NCBI GenBank assembly: GCA_946481605.1
Contig: CAMLPA010000033.1
Location: forward strand, 1 to 14,580
DNA from: an uncultured Flavihumibacter sp.
GTDB taxonomy: Bacteria > Bacteroidota > Bacteroidia > Chitinophagales > Chitinophagaceae
DNA length: 14,580 nucleotides
Direction: 5' to 3'
Shown here: in pieces, positions 1 through 6,504 of the stretch
Layout of the letters: every line of letters begins with the position of its first letter
Numbering within the stretch: position 1 is the stretch's first letter
Position numbers and translations under genes: made by a program
The notes under the pieces: generated by a model
Seen by the model: only the letters and a program-made list of their open reading frames with translations
Databases searched by the model: none
Told to the model about the DNA's origin: nothing

Positions 1-2591
1 TCGAAGACGAGAACCAGCGCGGACTGGCGCACTTCGTGGAACACATGGCCTTTAACGGTACCCGTGATTTTCCAAAGAATACATTGATCGATTACCTGCA
101 GAAGGCAGGGGTGAAATTCGGCGCCGATATCAACGCGTACACCAGCTTCGATGAAACAGTGTACCAGCTTCCTATTCCAACCGATACGCTTGCGGTTTTC
201 GAAAGAGGTTTTGATATGCTGCTGAACTGGGCTGGTTTCATTTCTTTCGATCCGGAAGAAGTGAATGCGGAAAGAGGGGTGATCCTGGAAGAATCGCGCC
301 AGCGTGGGAAGAACGCCCAGGAAAGGATGCAACAACAGGCGTTGCCCATTCTGTTCAACAATTCCCGCTACGCGGAACGTATCCCCATCGGGAAGGAAGA
401 TGTCCTGAAATCCTTTACCGTGGAGACAATCAAAAAATTCTATAAAGACTGGTACCGGCCCGACCTTCAGGCGATCATCGCTGTTGGTGATTTTGATGCC
501 GACCAGGTGGAACGCTGGATCAAAGAAAAATTCGCGGTCCTGAAAAATCCCGCGCAACCGCGCCCACGGACTAAATATGAAGTAGGCGACCACGCGGAAA
601 CTTTTGCGAAAGTGATCACCGATAAAGAGTTTCCTTATACCGTAGCGCAAGTAGTGTACAAATCCAAAACAACACCCATCACCACCGCAGCAGGTTTCCG
701 CGAGCAAATCCGTACTGAACTGTTCAATACCATGATGGCTGCAAGGATCCAGGAAGCTACCCGCAAACCGGAAACACCGTATTTCTTCGCCCAGAACGCC
801 ATATCACCCTTCCTTGCGGGATTGCAGGCTTACCTGTCCATTACCGTTGCGAAGAATGGCCAACTTGATAAAGCGGTGACCGCCGTGTTGGAAGAAAATG
901 AAAGGATCCGCCGTTTCGGGTTTACCCAAACCGAACTGGATCGCGCTAAAAAAGACCTGCTCACCCAAAGGGAGAGTGCCTATAAAGAGAAAGACAAAAC
1001 GAAGTCGGCCGCTTACGTGGCCGCTTACCAGGGTAATTTCCTCACGGGTACCGCCGTGCCGGGTTCGGATTATGTCTATAATTTCTACAAGAAGACAGTG
1101 CCCGAAATCCAATTGAAAGAAGTGAACGAACTGATCAATACATTTGATCAAAAGAAGAACAGAGTAGTATTGGTGCAGGCGCCTTCTAAAGACAGCGCCG
1201 GCCTTCCTTCGCAACAGCAACTGCTCGATTGGGTGAATACAGACCTCAGTTATGTAAAAGCTTACGAGGATCAAAGCACTAATGAGCCTTTGCTCGCCAC
1301 AATACCCACAGGCACTAAAGTTACTGCCACCAAAGCTTTCAGTACAATTGGCGCGGAGTTGATTACCTTGGGCAACGGCGTACGCGTATGGCTGAAACCT
1401 ACTGACTTCAAGAACGATGAGATCAGGTTCAGCTCTTATAGCTTCGGTGGAACTTCTATCGTTGATGAAAAGAAATTGCCTTCCATCTTGATGGCCGAAA
1501 GCATTATGGGACAAAGTGGTGTGGGCAAATTTGAGCCTACCGTTTTGGGGAAAATGCTTACCGGGAAAAACGTGGGGGTATCGGCTTATGTTTCTGAAAC
1601 AAGTGAAGGAGTTGCAGGAATGGCCACACCAGCCGATATTGAAACTGCCCTGCAACTGGTGTACCTCTATTATACCGCACCAAGAAAAGATACCACAGCT
1701 TTCAGAACAGCTATCGCAGAAACGAAGTACATGCTGCAGAACAGAGCGCTTGATCCTACAGCGGTATTCAACGATACGTTGAGCGCAGTGATGACCGGCT
1801 ACCATCCCCGCAGGGCAAATCTTACCATGGAAATGCTGGACCAGGTATCGTTGGATGAGGTGGTGAACATCTACAAAGATCGTTTTGCCGATGCCTCTGA
1901 TGCTGTATTTGTATTCGTGGGCAATTTTGATAAGGCGAAACTGCTGCCGTTGCTTGAAAAATACATTGGCGGATTACCTTCCACCAACAGGAAGGAAAGT
2001 TTCAGCAACCTGGGCATCCGCCCATTGCCGGGGGCTGTGAAAAAGACCGTGTACAAAGGACAGGACGATAAAAGTGTGGTGGAACTTATTTTCAATGGTC
2101 CCTGGAAATGGTCACCCGCCAATAACCTGCGCCTGAGCGCACTTACCGAGATCATCAACATCAAGATGGTGGAGCGTCTGCGCGAAAAAGAAGAAGGTGT
2201 GTATTCACCTTCTGTTTCCGAAAGTTATTCCAAGTTGCCTGAGCAGCGTTTTACGCTTTCTATCTCTTTTACCTGTGATCCTAAAAATGTGGACAGACTG
2301 ATAGAAGCCGCATTGGATGAAATCAGGAAAATTAAAAAGGATGGTCCTTCAGCTACCGACTTGCAGAAGTTCAAGGCGGAAGAAAGACGGGCGCATGAAG
2401 TGCGCATTAAAGAGAATGGTTATTGGATGAATTATCTCTTACAGCAATCGAGGAACGGTGAACCTGTTGAGGAGATGAACAATTACCTGGCGGAACTGGA
2501 ACAACTTACACCCGCTTCATTGAAGCAGACGGCACAGTTACTGAATGAACAGCAACTGATCAAAGCGATACTGATGCCGGAGAAAAAATAA
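1..2591 (+). CDS. M16 family zinc metallopeptidase (PqqL/pitrilysin-like), 5' partial
   Basis: The reading frame is open from base 3, so the window starts inside the gene; the GTG at 36 is an internal valine. The inverzincin motif HFVEH (HxxEH) is encoded at 30-44 with the flanking QRGLAHFVEHMAFNGT typical of the PqqL branch. The third zinc ligand lies in AERGVILEE (about 267-293). The first peptidase lobe ends near WYRPDLQAIIAVGDFD (about 450-495). A second, non-catalytic M16 lobe follows, with FVGNFDKAKLLPLLEKYIGGLP near 1912-1975 and LREKEEGVYSP near 2176-2208, the conserved Arg/Tyr substrate-binding region. About 862 residues are visible; relatives are usually about 930-950, so roughly 70-90 residues including the export signal lie outside. 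Family members are periplasmic or envelope proteases that degrade peptides; the substrate here is unknown. The gene ends 5 bases before the convergent LacI-type gene. Confidence 0.95.
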   Translation, partial: EDENQRGLAHFVEHMAFNGTRDFPKNTLIDYLQKAGVKFGADINAYTSFDETVYQLPIPTDTLAVFERGFDMLLNWAGFISFDPEEVNAERGVILEESRQRGKNAQERMQQQALPILFNNSRYAERIPIGKEDVLKSFTVETIKKFYKDWYRPDLQAIIAVGDFDADQVERWIKEKFAVLKNPAQPRPRTKYEVGDHAETFAKVITDKEFPYTVAQVVYKSKTTPITTAAGFREQIRTELFNTMMAARIQEATRKPETPYFFAQNAISPFLAGLQAYLSITVAKNGQLDKAVTAVLEENERIRRFGFTQTELDRAKKDLLTQRESAYKEKDKTKSAAYVAAYQGNFLTGTAVPGSDYVYNFYKKTVPEIQLKEVNELINTFDQKKNRVVLVQAPSKDSAGLPSQQQLLDWVNTDLSYVKAYEDQSTNEPLLATIPTGTKVTATKAFSTIGAELITLGNGVRVWLKPTDFKNDEIRFSSYSFGGTSIVDEKKLPSILMAESIMGQSGVGKFEPTVLGKMLTGKNVGVSAYVSETSEGVAGMATPADIETALQLVYLYYTAPRKDTTAFRTAIAETKYMLQNRALDPTAVFNDTLSAVMTGYHPRRANLTMEMLDQVSLDEVVNIYKDRFADASDAVFVFVGNFDKAKLLPLLEKYIGGLPSTNRKESFSNLGIRPLPGAVKKTVYKGQDDKSVVELIFNGPWKWSPANNLRLSALTEIINIKMVERLREKEEGVYSPSVSESYSKLPEQRFTLSISFTCDPKNVDRLIEAALDEIRKIKKDGPSATDLQKFKAEERRAHEVRIKENGYWMNYLLQQSRNGEPVEEMNNYLAELEQLTPASLKQTAQLLNEQQLIKAILMPEKK

Positions 2592-2596
2592 TTCAA

Positions 2597-3625
2597 TCAG
2601 GACCTGTTACGTAGGGAGGATTCTCTGATCAGCAGGTCCGATTTCAGGATGATGGAAGAAGTGGCTGAAAGCGAACTCACCCCTTTAAGGTGGTTGATCA
2701 GGTTACGGGCGGCCACTTCGCCCACTTCCACACCGGGATAATTGATGGTGCTGAGGCGCGGCTCCATGAGTGTGCTGATCTCGTCATTATTGAAGCCGAT
2801 CACCGCAATATCTTCAGGGATACGGAATCCCAGTTGTTTCAGGGTCTGCATACAAACGGCCGCAGTGAAATCGCCTGCGGCGAACAGCCCGTCGGGACGG
2901 GGATTCATTTCCGCGATGCGCTTACTTACATTTACAGCATCATCCCGGTCCATATCTGTTGTAAAAACGAATTCATCGTTGAAGGGGATGCCGTGGTCTT
3001 CCAATGCTTTCCGGTAGCCTTCATAACGCAGCGCATACACGTTACGGGTATTGCTTCCTGTAATGTGTACAATGCGTTTGCATCCCTGTTCTATCAGGTG
3101 GCGGGTGGCGGTATAGCCTGCTTTAAAGTTGTCGATGATGATCTTCGTGCCCGCGCTGCTTTCTTCCACACGGTCGAAGAACACGACGGGAATATTTTTC
3201 TGAAGGAAACAATCGAAATGAGAAAGATCGGGAGTATCGAAAGCGAGTGAGGCGATCAGGCCATCCACTCTTTTATGGAAAAGGTTTTCCACGTTCGCTA
3301 CTTCTTTGGCCCCGCTTTCCGCGGAGTGGCCGATCAGGATGTCATAGTTTTCCGCGGCGGCGATTTTTTCGATCCCGGCCAATACGGATACCATAAAATA
3401 GCTGTGCAGTTCGTGCATCAGCACGCCAATGGTATGGGTTTTTTGCTTGCGCAGGTTACTGGCGAAGGCATTGGTACGGTAGCCCATTTCGCGGGCCTTG
3501 GTCACAATTTTCTTCTTGGTGGCCTGCTTCACCGCCGGGTGATCGCTCAGGGCGCGGCTCACCGTTGCGGAAGAAAGTTTTAACTCCCTGGCAATATCGT
3601 ATATGGTTACTTCCCGTTGAATCAT
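2597..3625 (-). CDS. LacI family transcriptional regulator
   Basis: This is a sugar-responsive type DNA-binding regulator of 342 residues, normal for the family. The N-terminal helix-turn-helix is VTIYDIARELKLSSATVSRAL (residues 6-26), followed by the hinge helix around NAFASNLRKQKT and a periplasmic-binding-protein-like effector domain ending with IGFNNDEISTLMEPRLSTINYP. I chose the ATG at 3625. A longer form would start at a TTG at 3646, but that codon lies inside a TACATTTG promoter -7 element (3644-3651), and LacI proteins usually begin a few residues before VTIYDIA. An 8-bp-arm inverted repeat at 3670-3689 is a candidate self-operator. The neighbours (an M16 protease and a lipoprotein) are not sugar-use genes, so the effector and regulon cannot be read from context. 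There is no terminator between it and the convergent peptidase gene. Confidence 0.93.
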   Translation of the reverse strand: MIQREVTIYDIARELKLSSATVSRALSDHPAVKQATKKKIVTKAREMGYRTNAFASNLRKQKTHTIGVLMHELHSYFMVSVLAGIEKIAAAENYDILIGHSAESGAKEVANVENLFHKRVDGLIASLAFDTPDLSHFDCFLQKNIPVVFFDRVEESSAGTKIIIDNFKAGYTATRHLIEQGCKRIVHITGSNTRNVYALRYEGYRKALEDHGIPFNDEFVFTTDMDRDDAVNVSKRIAEMNPRPDGLFAAGDFTAAVCMQTLKQLGFRIPEDIAVIGFNNDEISTLMEPRLSTINYPGVEVGEVAARNLINHLKGVSSLSATSSIILKSDLLIRESSLRNRS

Positions 3626-3643
3626 CTTTGGCTGAATATGGGC

Positions 3644-3651
3644 CAAATGTA
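3644..3651 (-). promoter_or_regulatory. Candidate -7 element of the LacI-type gene
   Basis: On the minus strand this reads TACATTTG, an exact match to the Bacteroidota TAnnTTTG -7 consensus, 18 bases before the ATG at 3625. No TTG -33 element lies at the usual 19-21 base distance, so the promoter is only partly supported. Confidence 0.5.
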
Positions 3652-3669
3652 GTTAAAACAAGGGTTTGT

Positions 3670-3689
3670 ATTTGAAATCCGTTTCAAAT
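3670..3689. promoter_or_regulatory. Inverted repeat, candidate LacI-family operator
   Basis: ATTTGAAA-tccg-TTTCAAAT is a perfect inverted repeat with 8-base arms and a 4-base spacer. It lies just upstream of the candidate -7 element (3644-3651), over the -25 to -45 region of the promoter for the LacI-type gene. LacI-family operators are commonly AT-armed dyads with a CpG near the centre, which fits (tcCG), although the centre here is not symmetric. Autoregulation is an inference; it could also form a hairpin at the 3' end of the upstream lipoprotein transcript. Confidence 0.5.
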
Positions 3690-3690
3690 C

Positions 3691-3716
3691 CTTAAAATGC
3701 AGGAACCAATTTCCTG
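3691..3716 (-). terminator. Possible weak intrinsic terminator of the lipoprotein gene
   Basis: On the minus strand, downstream of the lipoprotein stop at 3734, CAGGAA (3716-3711) and TTCCTG (3705-3700) pair across a 5-base loop. They are followed by CATTTTAAGG, which has only a short T run. The stem is just 6 bp, so termination is uncertain. Confidence 0.3.
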
Positions 3717-3733
3717 GCCCGATGGAATAGAAA

Positions 3734-4399
3734 TTACTGGAGTTTCACCCTGAATGTCCCGTTTGATACTGTTATTTGGTTGTTGCTAATATCTGCAAGT
3801 TTGCCTTTGAACGTGCCAGATATTTCCGAATTGGATATGGCCACTATGGTAAGTTCGAATTCGCCTTCAGGAGAAAATACTGATGAATATTGGTTATCCA
3901 TTGATGTGGCAAGTGAAAAGTCCATCGAATATTTATTGGTACCTGCTCCACTTTTAAATGTACTTGGCGCAAGCGGCGCTGCTCCTATTTCCCCGGTGAA
4001 AGTCACCTCAGATCTGGGAAATCCTGCGGCGGATTGACCTACTGTAAGGGAGTAAATTGGGAAGCCCAGAGCATTATTCTTAAACCCGATAACAAACCCC
4101 TTTAATTCTTTACGTTGTCCGTTTTCCGTGTAGCTCAAGTGATATCCGCCTGGAATGGTGACCGCTCCTCCACCAGTATTGCTTCCTCCACCCGTATTAC
4201 TTCCGCCTCCGGTATTGCTGCCACCTCCGGTATTACTTCCTCCTCCGCTATTATTTCCCCCACCAGTATTATTTCCACCGCCAGTATTACTCCCTCCTCC
4301 GCTATTATCCACAGGATCTCCAACTTCGAAACTTTCTTCTTTTCCACAGGATGTGGCGATAAGGCTAACAAAAAACAGGGCTGTAAGAATGGAACGCAT
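3734..4399 (-). CDS. Lipoprotein with Gly-Ser-Asn-Thr repeat linker, predicted surface exposed
   Basis: The protein has 221 residues. The start at 4399 (MRSILTALFF...) gives a clean type II signal peptide with lipobox IATSC and lipidated Cys18. A longer open frame reaches 4453 but runs into the icd terminator and would bury the signal peptide. Cys18 is followed by G-K-E-E-S, matching the K-(D/E)2 lipoprotein export signal described in Bacteroidota, so surface display is predicted. Residues 32-79 are eight six-residue units of the form N-(T/S)-G-G-G-(S/N/A), a flexible linker. Residues 80-221 form a probable beta-rich domain (ends ISGTFKGKLADISNN, then GTFRVKL) of the kind common in uncharacterised Bacteroidota lipoproteins. 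No function is known. It lies downstream of icd but is separated from it by a strong terminator, so it probably has its own weak promoter. Confidence 0.85.
   Translation of the reverse strand: MRSILTALFFVSLIATSCGKEESFEVGDPVDNSGGGSNTGGGNNTGGGNNSGGGSNTGGGSNTGGGSNTGGGSNTGGGAVTIPGGYHLSYTENGQRKELKGFVIGFKNNALGFPIYSLTVGQSAAGFPRSEVTFTGEIGAAPLAPSTFKSGAGTNKYSMDFSLATSMDNQYSSVFSPEGEFELTIVAISNSEISGTFKGKLADISNNQITVSNGTFRVKLQ
4163..4306 (-). repeat. Tandem repeat of eight 18-bp units (linker coding)
   Basis: Eight consecutive 18-base units encode N-(T/S)-G-G-G-(S/N/A) in the lipoprotein. The period is six codons, so gain or loss of a unit keeps the reading frame. The units differ mostly at third positions and at the Ser/Asn codons, so the array is not freshly duplicated throughout. 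The third, fourth and fifth units from the low-coordinate end are the most alike. Confidence 0.9.
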
Positions 4400-4440
4400 T
4401 GTTATAAGGTTTGAATGAGGGCAAAATAATGAATTTGAAT

Positions 4441-4487
4441 AAAAAACAGGCAACCGCTATGGAAAATACCCATATCTGTTGCCTGTT
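4441..4487 (-). terminator. Intrinsic terminator of icd
   Basis: Downstream of the icd stop on the minus strand, AACAGGCAAC (minus strand 4487-4478) pairs with GTTGCCTGTT (minus strand 4454-4445), a 10-bp stem. A nested 5-bp TATGG/CCATA stem forms inside the loop. A run of six T residues (4446-4441) follows, partly used by the stem base. This is a strong Rho-independent terminator that separates icd from the lipoprotein gene. Confidence 0.88.
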
Positions 4488-4509
4488 GAATATTGGAAGT
4501 GTGTTGGCG

Positions 4510-5742
4510 TTATTTCGCCAGTTTCGCTTTCAGGTTCTGGTCCAGTGCGTCGAGGAACTCTTCGGTGTACAGGTAATGTTCACCGTGGTTCACTTTGTTG
4601 CCATGGATACAAACGGCGAGGTCCTTGGTCATTTTACCGCTTTCCACGGTTTCAATGCAAACCTGTTCCAGGGCCTGGCAGAAATCGATCAGTTCCTGGT
4701 TGTTGTCCAGGCGGCCACGGAATTCCAGTCCACGGGTCCACGCGAAAATAGACGCGATGGGGTTGGTGGAAGTGGGTTTTCCTTTCTGGTGCTCGCGGTA
4801 GTGACGGGTAACGGTGCCGTGCGCGGCTTCCGCTTCCATGGTTTTACCGTCGGGTGTAACCAGGGTGGAGGTCATGAGACCGAGGGAACCGAAGCCCTGT
4901 GCCACGGTATCGCTTTGTACGTCGCCATCGTAGTTCTTACAGGCCCATACAAAGTTACCGTTCCATTTCAGGGCGGAGGCCACCATGTCGTCGATCAGGC
5001 GGTGCTCGTAAGTGAGTTTTTCTGCGTCGAACTGCGCTTTAAACTCGTTTTCGTACACTTCCTGGAAGATATCTTTGAAACGGCCATCGTATTTTTTAAG
5101 GATGGTGTTCTTGGTGCTGAGGTAAAGCGGCCATTTTTTGATAAGGGCCTGGTTGAAGCAGGCGCGGGCGAAACCACGGATGGATTCATCGGTATTGTAC
5201 ATGGCCAGCGCCACGCCGTCGCCTTTGAACTGGTACACTTCGTGCTCGATCACTTCTCCGTTTTCACCTTCAAATTTGATGGTGAGTTTGCCTTTCCCTT
5301 TCACCACAAAATCGGTGGCGCGGTACTGGTCGCCGAATGCGTGACGGCCAATGCAGATGGGCGCTGTCCAGTTGGGTACCAGGCGCGGTACATTAGAGGT
5401 AACGATAGGCTCACGGAAAACCGTTCCATCAAGGATGTTACGGATCGTACCATTGGGGGATTTCCACATTTGCTTCAATCCAAACTCTTTTACGCGTTCT
5501 TCATCCGGCGTAATGGTGGCGCATTTGATGCCCACACCGTATTGCTTGATGGCGTTGGCCGCGTCAACCGTAACCTGGTCGTTGGTCTGATCGCGGTATT
5601 CCATGCCAAGATCGTAATATTTGATGTCCAGTTCCAGGTAGGGAAGGATCAGCTTATTCTTGATAAAGGACCAGATGATCCTCGTCATTTCATCTCCATC
5701 CAGTTCTACAACGGGATTTGCTACTTTGATTTTTTGTGCCAT
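4510..5742 (-). CDS. icd: NADP-dependent isocitrate dehydrogenase (eukaryotic-type, homodimeric)
   Basis: The enzyme oxidises isocitrate to 2-oxoglutarate and CO2 with NADP in the TCA cycle (EC 1.1.1.42), in the cytoplasm. At 410 residues it matches the eukaryotic-like IDH1/IDH2 subfamily rather than the E. coli Icd type. The substrate loop is KSPNGTIRN, with Ser95, Asn97 and Arg101, followed by Arg110 and Arg133. Tyr140 and Lys211 are the catalytic pair. Metal ligands fall at Asp251, Asp274 and Asp278 (in NYDGDVQSD). GTVTRHY with Arg313-His314 is the NADP-selecting pair seen in the human enzyme. All key residues are intact. It starts with ATG at 5742, has a consensus promoter at 5781-5810 and a strong terminator just after its stop, so it is probably monocistronic. 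It diverges from a Crp/Fnr-type gene that may or may not control it. Confidence 0.97.
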   Translation of the reverse strand: MAQKIKVANPVVELDGDEMTRIIWSFIKNKLILPYLELDIKYYDLGMEYRDQTNDQVTVDAANAIKQYGVGIKCATITPDEERVKEFGLKQMWKSPNGTIRNILDGTVFREPIVTSNVPRLVPNWTAPICIGRHAFGDQYRATDFVVKGKGKLTIKFEGENGEVIEHEVYQFKGDGVALAMYNTDESIRGFARACFNQALIKKWPLYLSTKNTILKKYDGRFKDIFQEVYENEFKAQFDAEKLTYEHRLIDDMVASALKWNGNFVWACKNYDGDVQSDTVAQGFGSLGLMTSTLVTPDGKTMEAEAAHGTVTRHYREHQKGKPTSTNPIASIFAWTRGLEFRGRLDNNQELIDFCQALEQVCIETVESGKMTKDLAVCIHGNKVNHGEHYLYTEEFLDALDQNLKAKLAK

Positions 5743-5780
5743 AGCAGTGGTTTTTTAAATGTTGTTCAAACAAAAGTCTG

Positions 5781-5810
5781 CAAATCTAATGGATAATCTA
5801 ACACGAACAA
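5781..5810 (-). promoter_or_regulatory. icd promoter (Bacteroidota primary sigma type)
   Basis: On the minus strand TTG (5810-5808) is followed by 19 bases and then TAGATTTG (5788-5781), an exact TTG-N19-TAnnTTTG arrangement. The inferred transcription start is near 5775, giving a leader of about 30 bases before the icd ATG. Confidence 0.75.
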
Positions 5811-5877
5811 CCCCGGTATATATGGCACAAACCGGGTAAAACTTTGTAAAAAATACACATTGATGGGGCCAATAGTC

Positions 5878-5885
5878 TATTTTTG
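5878..5885 (+). promoter_or_regulatory. Candidate -7 element of the Crp/Fnr-type gene
   Basis: TATTTTTG matches TAnnTTTG. The nearest upstream TTG (5860-5862) is only 15 bases away, shorter than normal, so the -33 element is doubtful. The element includes the TTG at 5883, which argues against translation starting there. Confidence 0.45.
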
Positions 5886-5906
5886 TTTTACCTAAAGCCA
5901 AAACTA

Positions 5907-6500
5907 TTGAACCCTACTGAAGCGATATTCCAGTTCATCAGGAGGTTCATAAAGATCTCCGAAGAAGAAATGCACGAGATAACACCTTATCTCCAGGTGC
6001 GTTATTTCAACAAACGATCCATTGTGGTGAATAAAGGGGAGGTGGACCGCTATTTCAATTTTGTGATGGAAGGACTGGTGCGGAAATACTTCGTGCACAA
6101 CAACAAAGAAATCAACCTGTACTTCGCGCGGGAAGGAGAGATCATCAGCAGCACCCGTTCTTTTATCCAGCAACAGCCTTCTGAAGTAATCCTGGAAACC
6201 CTGGAAGCCACTTCGCTGATTTCCATCCGTTTTGAGGACCTGGAAACGATCTATGCGCGTCATCCTTTTTTTGAAAGAATCGGCAGATTAGTCCTTTCCG
6301 ACCAACTCATCATGAAAGATGACTGGGAAATGAGTTTGTTGAAAGAAACGGTGCGGGAAAGGTTTGTGAACTTTGTAAAACACCATCCCGACCTATTGCA
6401 GCGGGTTCCTCAAAAAATGCTTGCCTCTTTCCTGAATATAGAACCGGAAACGTTCAGCAGGCTGAAACACCTGTTGATGAAGCCCCCGGCAACGGACTAA
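5907..6500 (+). CDS. Crp/Fnr family transcriptional regulator
   Basis: The protein has about 197 residues with an N-terminal cyclic-nucleotide-binding-like beta barrel (about 20-115, including YFNKRSIVVNKGEV and REGEIISSTRSFIQ). A C-terminal winged helix follows, with the recognition region RVPQKMLASFLNIEPETFSRL. No cysteine cluster for an Fe-S centre is present, so it is not an oxygen-sensing Fnr. The canonical cAMP-contacting residues are not evident, as in many Bacteroidota members whose ligand is unknown. No ATG is available without deleting the first beta strands. I chose the TTG at 5907 (MNPTEAIFQF...) because the other TTG at 5883 lies inside a -7 promoter element. The start is therefore uncertain. 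It is divergent from icd and ends 4 bases before the convergent mntH gene. Confidence 0.88.
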   Translation: MNPTEAIFQFIRRFIKISEEEMHEITPYLQVRYFNKRSIVVNKGEVDRYFNFVMEGLVRKYFVHNNKEINLYFAREGEIISSTRSFIQQQPSEVILETLEATSLISIRFEDLETIYARHPFFERIGRLVLSDQLIMKDDWEMSLLKETVRERFVNFVKHHPDLLQRVPQKMLASFLNIEPETFSRLKHLLMKPPATD

Positions 6501-6504
6501 AGAT

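Noticed and set aside
36..38. GTG as the start of the M16 peptidase
   Set aside because: It encodes the valine inside the zinc-binding HFVEH motif; the frame is open upstream to the window edge.
804..1805. 333-residue minus-strand open frame inside the M16 peptidase gene
   Set aside because: It is a shadow of the well-conserved peptidase frame and has composition unlike a real protein.
4155..4418. Proline-rich open frame (PPPVLL repeats) on the + strand
   Set aside because: It is the reverse complement of the Gly-rich linker of the lipoprotein, whose signal peptide and lipobox fix the coding strand as minus.
4400..4453. Longer lipoprotein start at 4453
   Set aside because: It lies in the icd terminator stem and would place 18 extra residues before a perfect lipoprotein signal peptide.
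4411..5796. 461-residue open frame on the + strand opposite icd
   Set aside because: It is a mirror of the icd codons; icd has a complete conserved protein, promoter and terminator on the other strand, and the antisense product shows no family features.
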